Positions 42,752 to 52,160 of a stretch of DNA of 64,000 nucleotides are shown here, piece after piece. How positions within the stretch are numbered: the first letter of the stretch is position 1; each line of letters opens with the position of its first letter. A model generated the notes under the pieces. It saw nothing but the letters and a program-made list of their open reading frames with translations, had not been told where the DNA came from and made no database searches. Both the position numbers and the translations under genes were made by a program. Location: positions 372,001 through 436,000 of the forward strand of contig CP109468.1 of assembly GCA_036227345.1 (NCBI GenBank), written 5' to 3'. This DNA is from Streptomyces sp. NBC_01463. GTDB lineage: Bacteria > Actinomycetota > Actinomycetes > Streptomycetales > Streptomycetaceae.

Positions 42752-43117
42752 GTGTCGACAGATACCGGCGGCGGTTTCCAGGACCCGCCCGCGGATGTGC
42801 TGGCGCAGGCCGCCGCCGCCTTCGGTCTTCTGGCGACCCCTGCCCGGCTGCACATCGTCTGGGCACTGTCCCAGGGCGAGAGCGATGTGACGGGCCTGGC
42901 CGACCGGGTGGGCGGCACGCTGCCCTCGGTCAGCCAGCATCTGACGAAGCTGAAGCTCGCCGGTCTCGTCCGTTCCCGCCGCGAGGGCCGCCGCCAGGTG
43001 TATCTGGTCGATGATCCCGATGTGGTGACCGTCGTGCGGCTGATGGTCGGACAGCTTGCGGAACGGGCCGGGTATCCGCCCGCGCAGCCCGCGCGTCTCC
43101 GTGAACTCGGTGCCTGA
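42752..43117 (+). CDS. ArsR family transcriptional regulator
   Basis: A 121-residue winged-helix protein: AAFGLLATPARLHIVWALSQGESDVTGLADRVGGTLPSVSQHLTKLKLAGLV. This is the ArsR/SmtB pattern. No cysteine cluster is visible in the recognition helix, so metal sensing through the classical CxC site is unlikely. The GTG at 42752 has GGGAG upstream. Its 3' end overlaps the start of the magnesium-transporting ATPase gene, so the two are translationally coupled and the regulator probably controls the transporter. Confidence 0.88.
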   Translation: MSTDTGGGFQDPPADVLAQAAAAFGLLATPARLHIVWALSQGESDVTGLADRVGGTLPSVSQHLTKLKLAGLVRSRREGRRQVYLVDDPDVVTVVRLMVGQLAERAGYPPAQPARLRELGA

Positions 43118-45809
43118 GAACGCTGCCGCTGCGGGACCCGGAGGGACCGGCGAGCGGTCGGGCGTCGTCGTGCCGATGCCCGGGGCCCGATCCGCGCCCC
43201 CCGTTGCACGGCCGCCCGCGGTGCCGACCTCGCTGCAGGTCCTGCGCTCCCTCGGCAGCGGGCCGCGCGGGCTGCTGGAGCCGGAGGCGCAGGAGCGTCT
43301 GACCCGGTTCGGCGAGAACACCTTCCCAGCCCGGCGCCCGGTCGCGTGGCCGCGCCGCTTCCTGCGCACGCTGCGGGACCCTTTCACTTCGGTCCTGCTC
43401 TGCCTGGGACTGGTCTCCGCCGCGGTTTCCGCCTGGGGCACGGCCGCCGTGATCTCGGTGCTCGTCGTCGTCAGCTGTCTGCTGCGGTCCACGGAGGAGC
43501 ACCGGGCCGACCGGGCGACGGCCGCGCTGCGCGAGCTGGTGGCGACGACCGCGACCGTGCTGCGTCGCAGCGGCCCGGATGCGGCGGCGCAGGCCCGCGA
43601 AGTGCCCGTCGGGGAGCTCGTGCCGGGTGATGTGGTCCGGCTCGCCCCCGGCGATCTCGTACCCGCCGATGTGCAACTGCTGCGGGCGAGCGGCCTCACC
43701 GTGCACCAGTCGGCCCTCACCGGGGAGTCCGCCCCGGTGCCCAAGCATCCCGTGGACGACGGTGCGCTGCGGGCGACCGGGCCCCAGCGCGTGCCCGACG
43801 GTGCGGAGGGCGACTTCGCGGAGCGCCGGCTGTGCTTCCAGGGCAGCAGTGTGGCCTCGGGCAGCGGCACGGCGGTGGTGGTGGCGACCGGTGGGAACAC
43901 CCGGTTCGCCGCCGCCTACGAGCGTTCGGCGCGCCGGCGCGGCGCGAGCGCGTTCGACCGCTCGGTGCAGGGGATCTCCTGGACCCTGATCCGGTTCATG
44001 CTGATCACTCCGCCCCTGGTGCTGATGGCCAATGCCGCGCTGCGCGGACGGGGTCTGGAGACGCTGCCGTTCGCGGTCGCGGTGGCGGTCGGGCTGACGC
44101 CGGAGATGCTCCCGGTCATCGTCACCACGGCGCTGGCCCGGGGAGCTTCGCTGCTCGCCCGTGACCATGCGGTGATCGTGAAGCGGCTGCCCGCGCTGCA
44201 CGACCTGGGCGCGATCGATGTGCTCTGCCTGGACAAGACCGGCACCCTCACCCAGGACCGTCCGGTCGTGGACCGGGCGCTCGGACCGGCGGGTCAGCCC
44301 TATGCTCCGGTACTGCACTGGGCGGCCGTCAATGCACTGTGGACGTTGCAGCTGGCGGATCTGCCGGCGCCCGACGCGCTCGACGAGGCCGTCCTGGACG
44401 CCTGGGACCAAGAGGACGGCCCGGAGGCGCCGCTGCTGCCTGCCGAGGAGTACGACGCGGTCGCCGTGCTGCCGTTCGACCCGGTGCGCCGGCTCGCCAC
44501 GGCGGTCGTCCGTGTTCCCGGCCGCACCGGCACCCATGTGCTGGTGACGAAAGGGGCGGTGGAGGCCGTCCTGGAGCGGTGCGCGCTGGAGCCGGCGGAA
44601 CGGGAACGGCTGGACGCGCTGGCGGCCCGCGAGGCGGCCGGCGGTCTGCGCCTGCTCGCCGTCGCCCGGACCGAGCGGCCCGCCCGGCTCGGCGCGTACA
44701 CCCCGGCCGACGAGCGCGGACTGACGTTTCTCGGTTTCGTGACCCTGCGGGACGCGCTCGCACCGAGCGCGGCCGACGCACTGGACGTCCTGGCCCGGCG
44801 CGGTGTGACGGTGAAGGTCCTGACCGGCGACCACCCGGGCACGGCGGCCCGCGCCTGCCGGGACCTCGGGCTGGACCCGGGGCTGGTCGTCCCGGCAGAG
44901 GGCATCGACGCGCTGTCCGCCGAACAGCTCGCCGAGACCGCGGCACGGACGACGGTCTTCGCGCGCTGCACCCCCGCGCACAAGGCCCGGATCGTCGACG
45001 CGCTGCGGACCTCGGGACGCACTACGGGTTTCCTCGGCGACGGGGTCAACGACCTGCCGGCGCTGCACGCGGCCGATGTCGGTCTCTGTCCGCGCAACGC
45101 GGTGGACGTGACGCGCGAGGCCGCCGACGTCGTCCTCGCCGAGAAGGACCTCTGCGCCATCGATCACGCCATCACGGCGGGCCGTCGCAGCAGCGGCAAC
45201 ATCGCCACGTACCTGCGCATCACACTGTCGTCGAATCTCGGCAACGTCATCGCGATGCTCGCCGCCGGTCTCCTGCTGCCCTTCCTTCCCATGCTGCCGG
45301 CGCAGGTGCTGGTGCAGAACCTGTGCTTCGACGCGGCGCAGTTCGCGTTCGCCTTCGGCCGGCCGGCGCCCTCCGTCCTGCGTCGGCCGACGGTTCTGCG
45401 CCCGGCGGACTTCCTGCGCTTCATCACCGGGTTCGGGCTGCTGAACGCGGCGGCCGACCTGACCACGTTCGGCGTGCTCGCCCTGGCCCTGCACGGTTCA
45501 CCCGCGGACGGGCAGGCGGCCTTCCACTCCGGCTGGTTCACCGAGAACCTCCTCACCCAGGCCCTGGTGATGCTCCTCCTGCGCACCGGCCGGCGGACCG
45601 CGGAGGGACGCGGCGGCCCGCTGCGGGCGGCGGCGGCCGGTCTCGCGGTCGTCGGTGTGCTCCTGCCGCTCACCCCCCTCGGCCCGCTGCTCGGGATGAG
45701 CGCCCTGCCGCCGCTCTATTACCTGTTGCTCGCCGGCGTACTCGCGGTGTACGCATGCGGTCTCCGCTGGGCGCGCAACCGCTACGAGAGGAATCGAGGG
45801 ATCTCATGA
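43101..45809 (+). CDS. mgtA: Magnesium-translocating P-type ATPase (MgtA-like)
   Basis: A 902-residue P3-type ATPase. The actuator motif TGES follows HQSALTGES. The phosphorylated Asp is at about residue 378 in CLDKTGTL, and the hinge is FLGDGVNDLPAL. About 10 transmembrane segments are seen. The segment VGLTPEMLPVIVTTALARGA and the C-terminal QVLVQNLCFDAAQFAFAFGR are typical of MgtA/MgtB. It imports Mg2+ from outside using ATP. The start is uncertain: GTG 43101 or 43110 both overlap the ArsR stop and neither has a good ribosome site. It is followed by a GNAT gene with an ATGA overlap. Confidence 0.9.
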   Translation: MNSVPENAAAAGPGGTGERSGVVVPMPGARSAPPVARPPAVPTSLQVLRSLGSGPRGLLEPEAQERLTRFGENTFPARRPVAWPRRFLRTLRDPFTSVLLCLGLVSAAVSAWGTAAVISVLVVVSCLLRSTEEHRADRATAALRELVATTATVLRRSGPDAAAQAREVPVGELVPGDVVRLAPGDLVPADVQLLRASGLTVHQSALTGESAPVPKHPVDDGALRATGPQRVPDGAEGDFAERRLCFQGSSVASGSGTAVVVATGGNTRFAAAYERSARRRGASAFDRSVQGISWTLIRFMLITPPLVLMANAALRGRGLETLPFAVAVAVGLTPEMLPVIVTTALARGASLLARDHAVIVKRLPALHDLGAIDVLCLDKTGTLTQDRPVVDRALGPAGQPYAPVLHWAAVNALWTLQLADLPAPDALDEAVLDAWDQEDGPEAPLLPAEEYDAVAVLPFDPVRRLATAVVRVPGRTGTHVLVTKGAVEAVLERCALEPAERERLDALAAREAAGGLRLLAVARTERPARLGAYTPADERGLTFLGFVTLRDALAPSAADALDVLARRGVTVKVLTGDHPGTAARACRDLGLDPGLVVPAEGIDALSAEQLAETAARTTVFARCTPAHKARIVDALRTSGRTTGFLGDGVNDLPALHAADVGLCPRNAVDVTREAADVVLAEKDLCAIDHAITAGRRSSGNIATYLRITLSSNLGNVIAMLAAGLLLPFLPMLPAQVLVQNLCFDAAQFAFAFGRPAPSVLRRPTVLRPADFLRFITGFGLLNAAADLTTFGVLALALHGSPADGQAAFHSGWFTENLLTQALVMLLLRTGRRTAEGRGGPLRAAAAGLAVVGVLLPLTPLGPLLGMSALPPLYYLLLAGVLAVYACGLRWARNRYERNRGIS

Positions 45810-46342
45810 CCACGGTGGCTGCCGGACACACGGACGGCGGATCGGGTCCCGGCCGGCCGGTGTCCGTACGCCGGGCCACGATCGCCGATGTCGGGGCGCT
45901 GGTGCGGATGCGGGCGCTGATGCTGGCCGACATGGGCATGGACGTCGGGGACGACACCGCCGCCTGGCGGGCGGACGCCGCACGGTGGTTCGCCGACCGC
46001 ATGCCCCGGGCGGACGAGTTCGCCGCGTTCCTCGTCGAAGACAGGGAACTGGGCGTGGTGGCGTGCGCGGTGGGGGCGTGCGACGTGCACGCGCCGAGTC
46101 CGTCGAATCCGGCCGGGCTGCACGGACACGTGTCCAATGTGAGCACCGATCCGCGGCGGCGCAGGCTCGGATACGCCCGCGCCTGCGTGGACGCGCTGCT
46201 GACGTGGTTCCGTCAGGAGACCCGGGTGCCGGTCGTCGGTCTCAACGCGACGGGTGACGGGGCCGGGCTGTACGAGTCGTTCGGGTTCGCACCGCCCGCG
46301 AACCCTTCACTCCAGCTGCGGACGGCCCGGCCGCCGGCCTGA
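45806..46342 (+). CDS. GNAT family N-acetyltransferase
   Basis: A 178-residue acetyltransferase: VSVRRATIADVGALVRMRALML at the N-terminus, VSTDPRRRRLGYARACVDALL (acetyl-CoA loop, R/QxxGxA), and NATGDGAGLYESFGF. It overlaps the mgtA stop by ATGA, so it is the third gene of an arsR-mgtA-GNAT operon. An acetyltransferase coupled to a magnesium transporter is unusual; its substrate is unknown. Confidence 0.88.
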   Translation: MTTVAAGHTDGGSGPGRPVSVRRATIADVGALVRMRALMLADMGMDVGDDTAAWRADAARWFADRMPRADEFAAFLVEDRELGVVACAVGACDVHAPSPSNPAGLHGHVSNVSTDPRRRRLGYARACVDALLTWFRQETRVPVVGLNATGDGAGLYESFGFAPPANPSLQLRTARPPA

Positions 46343-46358
46343 GCCGTCCGCCGCGTCG

Positions 46359-47843
46359 TCAGCCGTACGAGAGGTCGCTGCACAGGTCGTCGTCGGCGGA
46401 GCGGGCCCCGTCCGCGACGCCGGACGGCACGGTCTCGGGCTTCGGTGAGGTGGGGGCGGCCGAGGGACTGGCCGCGTAGTCGCTGCCCACGATCACCTGG
46501 ATTCCCGCATTGTCCGACTGGGTGGTCCGCGCACCCGCGAAGAGCCGGGCCGTGGTCTCGGCCTCGTCCTTCAGCCCGGGTCCGTAGGTGACGACGGTGC
46601 CGGTCTGGTCCTGGGAGTTCGCGGTGGCCGTGCCGGTGACGGTGAAGCCGTGCGCGCGCAGGAGTTCGGCGGCCCGGGCCGCCAGTCCGGTCACGGTGGT
46701 GCCGTTGTAGACCGCCACGTCGATGCCCCGGCCCGAGACGGGTCCGGTGGGAGAGGGCTTGCCCGGTGCGGGTGCCGCGCCCTTGCTGCGGGACGTGCCC
46801 GCCGCGTCCTGGCCGTCGATCGTACGGTCGGCCTTCAGCGCCGCCCACAGCGCGTCCGCCTCCGGTTCCACGATGGCGACGCGGGCTCCCTCGTAACGCC
46901 AGGGGACGGTGACGAACTTGGTGTTGTGCAGGTCGATGTTCTTCATCGACAGGGCGAACTTCAGCAGTTTGTCGGCCGATCCGAGTCCCGGGTCGACGGT
47001 CATCGCGTCGGTGGCCGCGTTGGCCAGCGGGAGCAGTGTGGTGGGGTTCAGGCCACGCGACTTCACCCTCTTGACCAGGGAACCCACGAAGGCCTGCTGC
47101 CGCTTGATGCGTCCTATGTCGGAGCCGTCACCGATGCCGTGGCGGATCCGTACGTAGTCGAGCGCGCGCTGTCCCGACACCCTCTGGGGCCCCTTGCCGA
47201 AGACGAGTTCGCCGCGGGTGGAGCGCTTGGGGTTCAGGTCCCGCTGGTAGACGTCCTGCGGAAGGCAGACGGGGACGGCGCCGACGGCCGAGGTCAGCGC
47301 GGAGAAGCCGGCGAAGTCGACGACGACCGTGTGGTCGACGCGCAGGCCGGTGAGGTGTTCGACGGTGTTCTGGGTGCAGGCGGGATTGCCCTCCGCCGTC
47401 TCCCCCACCGAGAAGGCGCCGTTGAACATGACGTGCTGCTGGGGGGCCGTCCAGTCGCCGCCGGGCTTCTTGCAGGCCGGGATGTCGACCAGCGAGTCAC
47501 GGGGGACGGAGACGGCGACGGCGTGCTTGTGGTCGGCGTAGACGTGCAGCAGGAACGCTGTGTCGGAACGGCCCACCTCGCCCGTGCCGCCGCCGAGTCC
47601 GCTGTTCTCGCCCGAGCGCGAGTCCGAGCCGATGACCAGGACGTTCTGTCCGGCGGATGTGTCGGGCGGCCGGTCGCCGGAGATCCCGTCCGCGCTGAAC
47701 GTGTCGATGCTGCCGGTCAGTTTGAGGTAGCCCCAGCCCGCCCCGGCGACCAGCAGGACGAGGAACGACAGCCCGAACATCGCGGTGCGCCGCAGCCGGC
47801 CTCCCCGCCCCGGGACCACTGCCCCCTTGTGACTGCCTGTCAT
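46359..47843 (-). CDS. LCP (LytR-CpsA-Psr) family wall-polymer ligase
   Basis: A 494-residue type II membrane protein. A short basic N-terminus and one transmembrane helix (about 20-42, [17 protein letters not shown]) are followed by the LCP domain (about 75-330), with [31 protein letters not shown] and [12 protein letters not shown] LytR_C domain follows (about 385-470). It transfers lipid-linked glycopolymers such as teichoic acids to peptidoglycan on the outer face. The ATG ending at 47843 is preferred; an in-frame ATG at 47897 is possible. It converges on the GNAT gene and is divergent from tatA. Confidence 0.92.
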   Translation of the reverse strand: MTGSHKGAVVPGRGGRLRRTAMFGLSFLVLLVAGAGWGYLKLTGSIDTFSADGISGDRPPDTSAGQNVLVIGSDSRSGENSGLGGGTGEVGRSDTAFLLHVYADHKHAVAVSVPRDSLVDIPACKKPGGDWTAPQQHVMFNGAFSVGETAEGNPACTQNTVEHLTGLRVDHTVVVDFAGFSALTSAVGAVPVCLPQDVYQRDLNPKRSTRGELVFGKGPQRVSGQRALDYVRIRHGIGDGSDIGRIKRQQAFVGSLVKRVKSRGLNPTTLLPLANAATDAMTVDPGLGSADKLLKFALSMKNIDLHNTKFVTVPWRYEGARVAIVEPEADALWAALKADRTIDGQDAAGTSRSKGAAPAPGKPSPTGPVSGRGIDVAVYNGTTVTGLAARAAELLRAHGFTVTGTATANSQDQTGTVVTYGPGLKDEAETTARLFAGARTTQSDNAGIQVIVGSDYAASPSAAPTSPKPETVPSGVADGARSADDDLCSDLSYG

Positions 47844-48036
47844 CGACCACCCCGTTCGTCCGGCTGCCACGGGAGAGAGCCGACGCCCGTCCCCCATGGT
47901 TGTACAGTTGCGCAATGTAGCAAGTGTTGGTGTCCGTGTGGATCAACGGCCCCGTCCATCGTCGGTCCGATCCCCTGTCCACGAACGCCTGCTGGAAACA
48001 TTGACCGGAACACACCTGAGAAAGGGCGTACCGCAC

Positions 48037-48243
48037 ATGCTGCGCAACGGCCTCGAACCCTGGCACCTGTTGATCGTGGCGATCGTCGTGCTGGTGCTGT
48101 TCGGCTCGAAGAAACTGCCGGACACCGCCCGCGCCCTGGGCAAATCCATGCGGATCCTGAAGAGTGAGACCAAGGCCATGAAGGACGACGCGCCGCAGCA
48201 GCCCGCCGGCGGCGAATCGCGCGACCACGCCACCACTTCATGA
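48037..48243 (+). CDS. tatA: Twin-arginine translocase TatA paralogue
   Basis: A 68-residue protein with the TatA layout: a short N-terminus, a hydrophobic helix ([15 protein letters not shown]), the [16 protein letters not shown] hinge and amphipathic helix, then a charged tail. TatA multimers form the pore that exports folded proteins. AAAGGG lies 10 bases before ATG 48037. No tatC is adjacent, so this is an orphan tatA, probably additional to the main tatAC operon. It sits between LCP and TerD genes. Confidence 0.9.
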   Translation: MLRNGLEPWHLLIVAIVVLVLFGSKKLPDTARALGKSMRILKSETKAMKDDAPQQPAGGESRDHATTS

Positions 48244-48343
48244 CCTGCGCAACCAGGGAACCATAGGGGAAGGGCCGCCGTCCTCTTCGACGACGGCCGA
48301 AGAATCGCTGATCAACGGATCACCGGATCATTGGAGGAAGTTC

Positions 48344-48919
48344 ATGGGTGTGACCCTGGCCAAGGGCGGTAACGTCTCCTTGTCGAAGGAGGCACCCGGC
48401 CTGACCGCGGTGACGATCGGCCTGGGCTGGGACGTACGGACGACGACGGGCGCCGATCACGACCTCGACGCCAGCGCACTGCTGTGCTCGGACTCCGGCA
48501 AGGTCCTCTCCGATCTGCACTTCGTCTTCTACAACAACCTCAACAGCCCGGACGGTTCCGTCCAGCACACCGGTGACAACCTCACGGGCGAGGGCGAGGG
48601 AGACGACGAGTCCATCAACGTGGACCTGGCCGGCGTCCCGGCGGATGTCGCGAAGATCGTGTTCCCGGTCTCCATCCATGACGCGCAGAGCCGGGGGCAG
48701 AGTTTCGGTCAGGTGCGCAACGCGTTCATCCGCGTGGTGAACCGGGCCAACGGGGTGGAACTCGCCCGCTACGACCTGAGCGAGGACGCGTCGACGGAGA
48801 CCGCGATGGTCTTCGGCGAGCTGTACCGGCACGGTGCGGAGTGGAAGTTCCGCGCGGTCGGCCAGGGGTACGCCTCCGGCCTGGCCGGCATCGCGTCCGA
48901 CTACGGCGTCAACGTCTGA
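48344..48919 (+). CDS. terD: TerD family protein
   Basis: A 191-residue Ter[59 protein letters not shown] and [24 protein letters not shown]. TerD proteins bind calcium through the conserved Asp-rich sites and support tellurite, stress and development phenotypes. It is alone, with no TerB or TerC, and 100 bases after tatA. GGAGGAAG precedes ATG 48344. A strong terminator follows. Confidence 0.93.
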   Translation: MGVTLAKGGNVSLSKEAPGLTAVTIGLGWDVRTTTGADHDLDASALLCSDSGKVLSDLHFVFYNNLNSPDGSVQHTGDNLTGEGEGDDESINVDLAGVPADVAKIVFPVSIHDAQSRGQSFGQVRNAFIRVVNRANGVELARYDLSEDASTETAMVFGELYRHGAEWKFRAVGQGYASGLAGIASDYGVNV

Positions 48920-48941
48920 CGCCGACACACGGCGCTCGACG

Positions 48942-48997
48942 TGCGCGGGCCCCGGCCCCGCCCCGTGAACTCCGGGGACGGGACCGGGGCCCGCGCA
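48942..48997. terminator. Terminator between terD and the MMPL gene
   Basis: Arms TGCGCGGGCCCCGG and CCGGGGCCCGCGCA pair perfectly over 14 bp, with a further partial stem inside the 28-base loop. It sits between convergent genes and ends 3 bases before the MMPL stop codon. Confidence 0.65.
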
Positions 48998-48999
48998 GT

Positions 49000-51105
49000 T
49001 CACTCCCGGGACCCCTTTCCGGCCGGGATCCGGCTGATCCGGCTCGGCCACCAGGCCCTGGGGCCGATGTCCACGACCAGGGCCGGGGCCAGCAGCGACC
49101 GCACCACCAGGGTGTCCAGCAGCACACCGAAGGCCACGATGAAGGCGATCTGGGCCAGGAACGCCAGCGGGATGACGATCAGCGCCGCGAAGGTGGCGGC
49201 CAGCACCACGCCCGCCGACGTGATGACACCGCCCGTGCTGACCAGCCCGCGGAGCACACCCTGCCGGGCCCCGTGCTCCAGCGCCTCCTCCCGGACGCGT
49301 GACATCAGGAAGATGTTGTAGTCGACGCCCAGGGCCACCAGGAAGACGAATCCGTAGAGCGGCACGGAGGCGTCGGTGCCGCTGAAGCCGAAGACGTGCT
49401 TGAAGACGAGGGCGGAAACCCCGAGCGTCGCGAGGAAGTTGAGCCCCACGGTGGCGACCAGCAGCACCGGCACCAGCACCGAGCGCAGCAGCCCCATCAG
49501 GATCAGCAGGATGATGACGAGCACCACCGGCACGATGATGCCGCGGTCGCGTTCGGCGGTCTCCTGCGTGTCGTACTGCTGCGCGGTGTATCCGCCGACC
49601 AGGGCGTCGGCTCCGGTCACGCCGTGCACCGCGGTGCGCAGGCGCTGGACCGTCGCCTTGGCCGCGTCGCTGTCCGCGGCGTCCTCCAGGGTCGCGTCGA
49701 TCCGTACCCGGCCGTCGACCACGAGGGGGGCACCCCCGCCCGGACGGCCGGACGCGGTGACGGGCGCGGCCGAGGCCACACCGGGCGTCCCCCCGGCCGC
49801 GGCGGTCACCTCGTCGGCACGGCCGGCCGCCGCGACGACGACGGCGGGATTGCCCGAACCGCCGGGGAAGTGCTTGCCGAGCGCGGCCTGGGCCGAGACG
49901 GACGGGGCGTCGTTCACGAAGATCTCGTCCAGGGGCACGCCCTGCGACTTGAGGGTGGGGGCGAACGCCGCGCAGGCGACGAGGACGAGCGTCGTGGACA
50001 CCCACACCTTGCGCGGGGTGCGGTCCACCCGCGCGGCGACCCGGCGCCAGATGCCGCGCCCGCCGGTCTCCTCGTCCGCCTGGCGCGGCTTGGCCGGCCA
50101 GTACGCGGCCCGGCCGCACAGGACCAGCACCGCGGGAAGGAACGTGCAGGTGCTCAGCACCGCGCAGACGATGCCGATGGCGCCGACCGGCCCCAGCGCC
50201 CGGTTGTTGGTCAGATCGCTGAGCAGGAGCGCGAGCAGGCCCAGCGCCACGGTGGCGGCGCTCGCGGAGATCGCTCCGAAGGAGCGGCGGAGCGCGGCCA
50301 GGGCTGCGGCCGTCCGGTCGCCGTGTCCGGCGAGTTCCTCCCGGAAGCGGGCGGTGAGCAGCAGGGCGTAGTCGGTGGCCGCGCCGATCACCAGGATCGA
50401 GAGGATGCCCTGGACCTGCCCGTCCACGCGGACCAGGTCGTGGTCCGCGAGGGCGTAGACGACGGCGCAGGCCAGCCCGAGGGCGAGGACGGCGCTGATG
50501 ATGATCAGGAACGGCAGCAGCAGACTGCGGTAGACGAGCAGCAGGATCACCAGCACCGCGGCCAGCGCCACGCCCAGGAGCAGACCGTCGATCCCCGCGA
50601 ACGCGTCCTTCAGATCGGCCTGACTGGCCGCGGGCCCGGCGATCCCCACGGTCGTGCCCGCCACCGCACCGGCCGCCGCGCGTACCCGGTCGAGGGTGTC
50701 CGGCAGTGCGTCGCCCAGATCGGAGCGGAGCTGGACGACGCCGGAGAGCGCCCGGCCGTCGTCGGACGGCAGTGCGGGCGAGGGCGTTCCGACGACTCCG
50801 GGCTCCCCCGCCAGGGAGGCGAGGGCCTTGGTGGCGGCCTTCTGCCCACCGGCGGGAATCCCGTCCGCGCCGCCGGTCCACACGACGATCGCGGGTACGG
50901 TCGCCGACTGCTGGAAGGCCTTCTGGGCCTCGGCGACGCGGGTGGACTCGGCGCTGCGCGGCAGGAAGGCGGCCTGGTCGTTGGTGGCCACCTCGCCGAG
51001 TTTTCCGGCGTACGGGCCCAGCGTCCCGCCGATGCCCAGCCAGACGACGAGCAGGGCCAGGGGCACCAGCCATCGGACGATGCGGTGCCGTGATGCGGGC
51101 TTCAT
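49000..51105 (-). CDS. MMPL/RND family membrane transporter
   Basis: A 701-residue protein with two repeats, each one transmembrane helix, a large extracellular loop and five further helices. The second-helix region of each repeat has the sterol-sensing-like signatures DYALLLTARFREE and DYNIFLMSRVREE, which mark actinobacterial MMPL exporters of lipids, drugs or fatty acids driven by the proton gradient. GGGGAA lies close before the ATG ending at 51105. It is divergent from a MarR regulator across a perfect palindrome, which strongly suggests repression by that MarR. Confidence 0.93.
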   Translation of the reverse strand: MKPASRHRIVRWLVPLALLVVWLGIGGTLGPYAGKLGEVATNDQAAFLPRSAESTRVAEAQKAFQQSATVPAIVVWTGGADGIPAGGQKAATKALASLAGEPGVVGTPSPALPSDDGRALSGVVQLRSDLGDALPDTLDRVRAAAGAVAGTTVGIAGPAASQADLKDAFAGIDGLLLGVALAAVLVILLLVYRSLLLPFLIIISAVLALGLACAVVYALADHDLVRVDGQVQGILSILVIGAATDYALLLTARFREELAGHGDRTAAALAALRRSFGAISASAATVALGLLALLLSDLTNNRALGPVGAIGIVCAVLSTCTFLPAVLVLCGRAAYWPAKPRQADEETGGRGIWRRVAARVDRTPRKVWVSTTLVLVACAAFAPTLKSQGVPLDEIFVNDAPSVSAQAALGKHFPGGSGNPAVVVAAAGRADEVTAAAGGTPGVASAAPVTASGRPGGGAPLVVDGRVRIDATLEDAADSDAAKATVQRLRTAVHGVTGADALVGGYTAQQYDTQETAERDRGIIVPVVLVIILLILMGLLRSVLVPVLLVATVGLNFLATLGVSALVFKHVFGFSGTDASVPLYGFVFLVALGVDYNIFLMSRVREEALEHGARQGVLRGLVSTGGVITSAGVVLAATFAALIVIPLAFLAQIAFIVAFGVLLDTLVVRSLLAPALVVDIGPRAWWPSRISRIPAGKGSRE

Positions 51106-51133
51106 TGGTTCCCCATGGGTCGACGCACGACGG

Positions 51134-51174
51134 ATATCTCTCGATCATTCATTATCTCAATGATCGAGAGATAT
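51134..51174. promoter_or_regulatory. MarR operator: perfect 16-bp inverted repeat
   Basis: ATATCTCTCGATCATT (51134-51149) and its exact complement (51159-51174) are separated by nine bases. It fills the 81-bp divergent gap between the MMPL and MarR genes, so it can control both. It is strikingly AT-rich for this genome. Confidence 0.75.
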
Positions 51175-51186
51175 TAGTGTAGGGGT

Positions 51187-51696
51187 ATGCGCACCGCAGA
51201 CGAGGGCCCGGACAGAGGCAGGAGCGACAGTCCCACGGGGCTTCAGTCGTTCGCCGTGCTGCTGCGCCGTATGAACAGCGAGTTCAACCGGCTCACCCAT
51301 GAGTTCGCCCAGAAGCAGGGGCTCCACCCGACGGACGTGCAGGCGCTCATCGCCATCCTGGACGCCGACCACGGCGAGGCGGGATCGGCCATGACCCCGG
51401 GACGGCTTCGCGAGCAGCTCGATCTCACCTCGGGTGCGGTGACGGCCTGCCTGGACCGGCTGGAGCGCGCGGGTCATGTCCGCCGGTCCCGGGACAGCGG
51501 CGACCGCCGGGTGGTGCATCTGCACTACGCCCCGGCGGCGAAGCTGGTCGCGCGCGACTTCTTCATGCCGCTGGCCGCGAGCACGGACGCGGCCCGCCGG
51601 CAGTTCGACGAGGACGAACTGCTCGTCGTCGTCCGCTTCCTGGAGGCGATGAACGACGAGCTGACGCATCTGCGTCCCGAGGAGCGGCGCTCCTAG
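51187..51696 (+). CDS. MarR family transcriptional regulator
   Basis: A 169-residue MarR protein with LHPTDVQALIAILDAD, TSGAVTACLDRLERAGHVRR (recognition helix) and the wing DSGDRRVVHLHY. Its TAGTGT -10-like box at 51175-51180 ends 6 bases before the ATG, so its message may be leaderless. It probably represses itself and the divergent MMPL exporter until a toxic lipid or drug is present. It converges on the DUF742 gene 18 bases away. Confidence 0.9.
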   Translation: MRTADEGPDRGRSDSPTGLQSFAVLLRRMNSEFNRLTHEFAQKQGLHPTDVQALIAILDADHGEAGSAMTPGRLREQLDLTSGAVTACLDRLERAGHVRRSRDSGDRRVVHLHYAPAAKLVARDFFMPLAASTDAARRQFDEDELLVVVRFLEAMNDELTHLRPEERRS

Positions 51697-51714
51697 GCAC
51701 GCTCCCGCGTCCCG

Positions 51715-52143
51715 TCACAGCGCCCGCAGGCCGTTGATCACCTCGCGGAGGATGCGCTCGTCGGGCAGCTGCGCCGGTGGTACGGGGCGGCTGACCGTGA
51801 CGTAGCCCGATTCGAGCAGGTCGCCGAGGAGCACGCGCACGACACCGACCGGCAGGTCGGCGTCGGCGGACAGTTCGGCGACCGACTGCGTCTCGGTCCG
51901 GCACAGCGTCAGCAGGGTGCGGTGCTCCGGTCCCAGCAGCGCGTCGTCGGAACTCCCGGACACGGATTCGTCGAAGGTGACGAGCGCGATCAGGTCGAAG
52001 TGCTCGCCGCCCGGGCCGGATTCGGTGCGGCCACCGGTCATGGCGTACGGACGGACCAGCGGGCCCGCGTCGGCGTCGTACCACTGACTGCCCGGCAGTT
52101 CGTACGGGTCGGGGGCTCCCGGGCCCTCGTCGGTCCTGGACAC
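51715..52143 (-). CDS. cvnC: DUF742 protein of conservon (CvnC-like)
   Basis: A 142-residue DUF742 protein: LVRPYAMTGGRTES, LIALVTFDES, LLTLCRTETQSVAELSADADLPVGVVRVLLGDLLESGYV. The winged-helix-like segment suggests regulation by protein or DNA contact. It is third in the kinase-roadblock-DUF742 series, 17 bases after the roadblock gene, and probably cotranscribed. In a complete conservon a CvnD GTPase gene would follow here, but instead the convergent MarR gene begins 18 bases away. Confidence 0.92.
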   Translation of the reverse strand: MSRTDEGPGAPDPYELPGSQWYDADAGPLVRPYAMTGGRTESGPGGEHFDLIALVTFDESVSGSSDDALLGPEHRTLLTLCRTETQSVAELSADADLPVGVVRVLLGDLLESGYVTVSRPVPPAQLPDERILREVINGLRAL

Positions 52144-52160
52144 TGCGGTATCGGTCTCCT

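Noticed and set aside
49396..51093. A 565-residue plus-strand frame over the MMPL gene
   Set aside because: It is antisense to a certain gene and has highly charged, repetitive composition without domain signatures.
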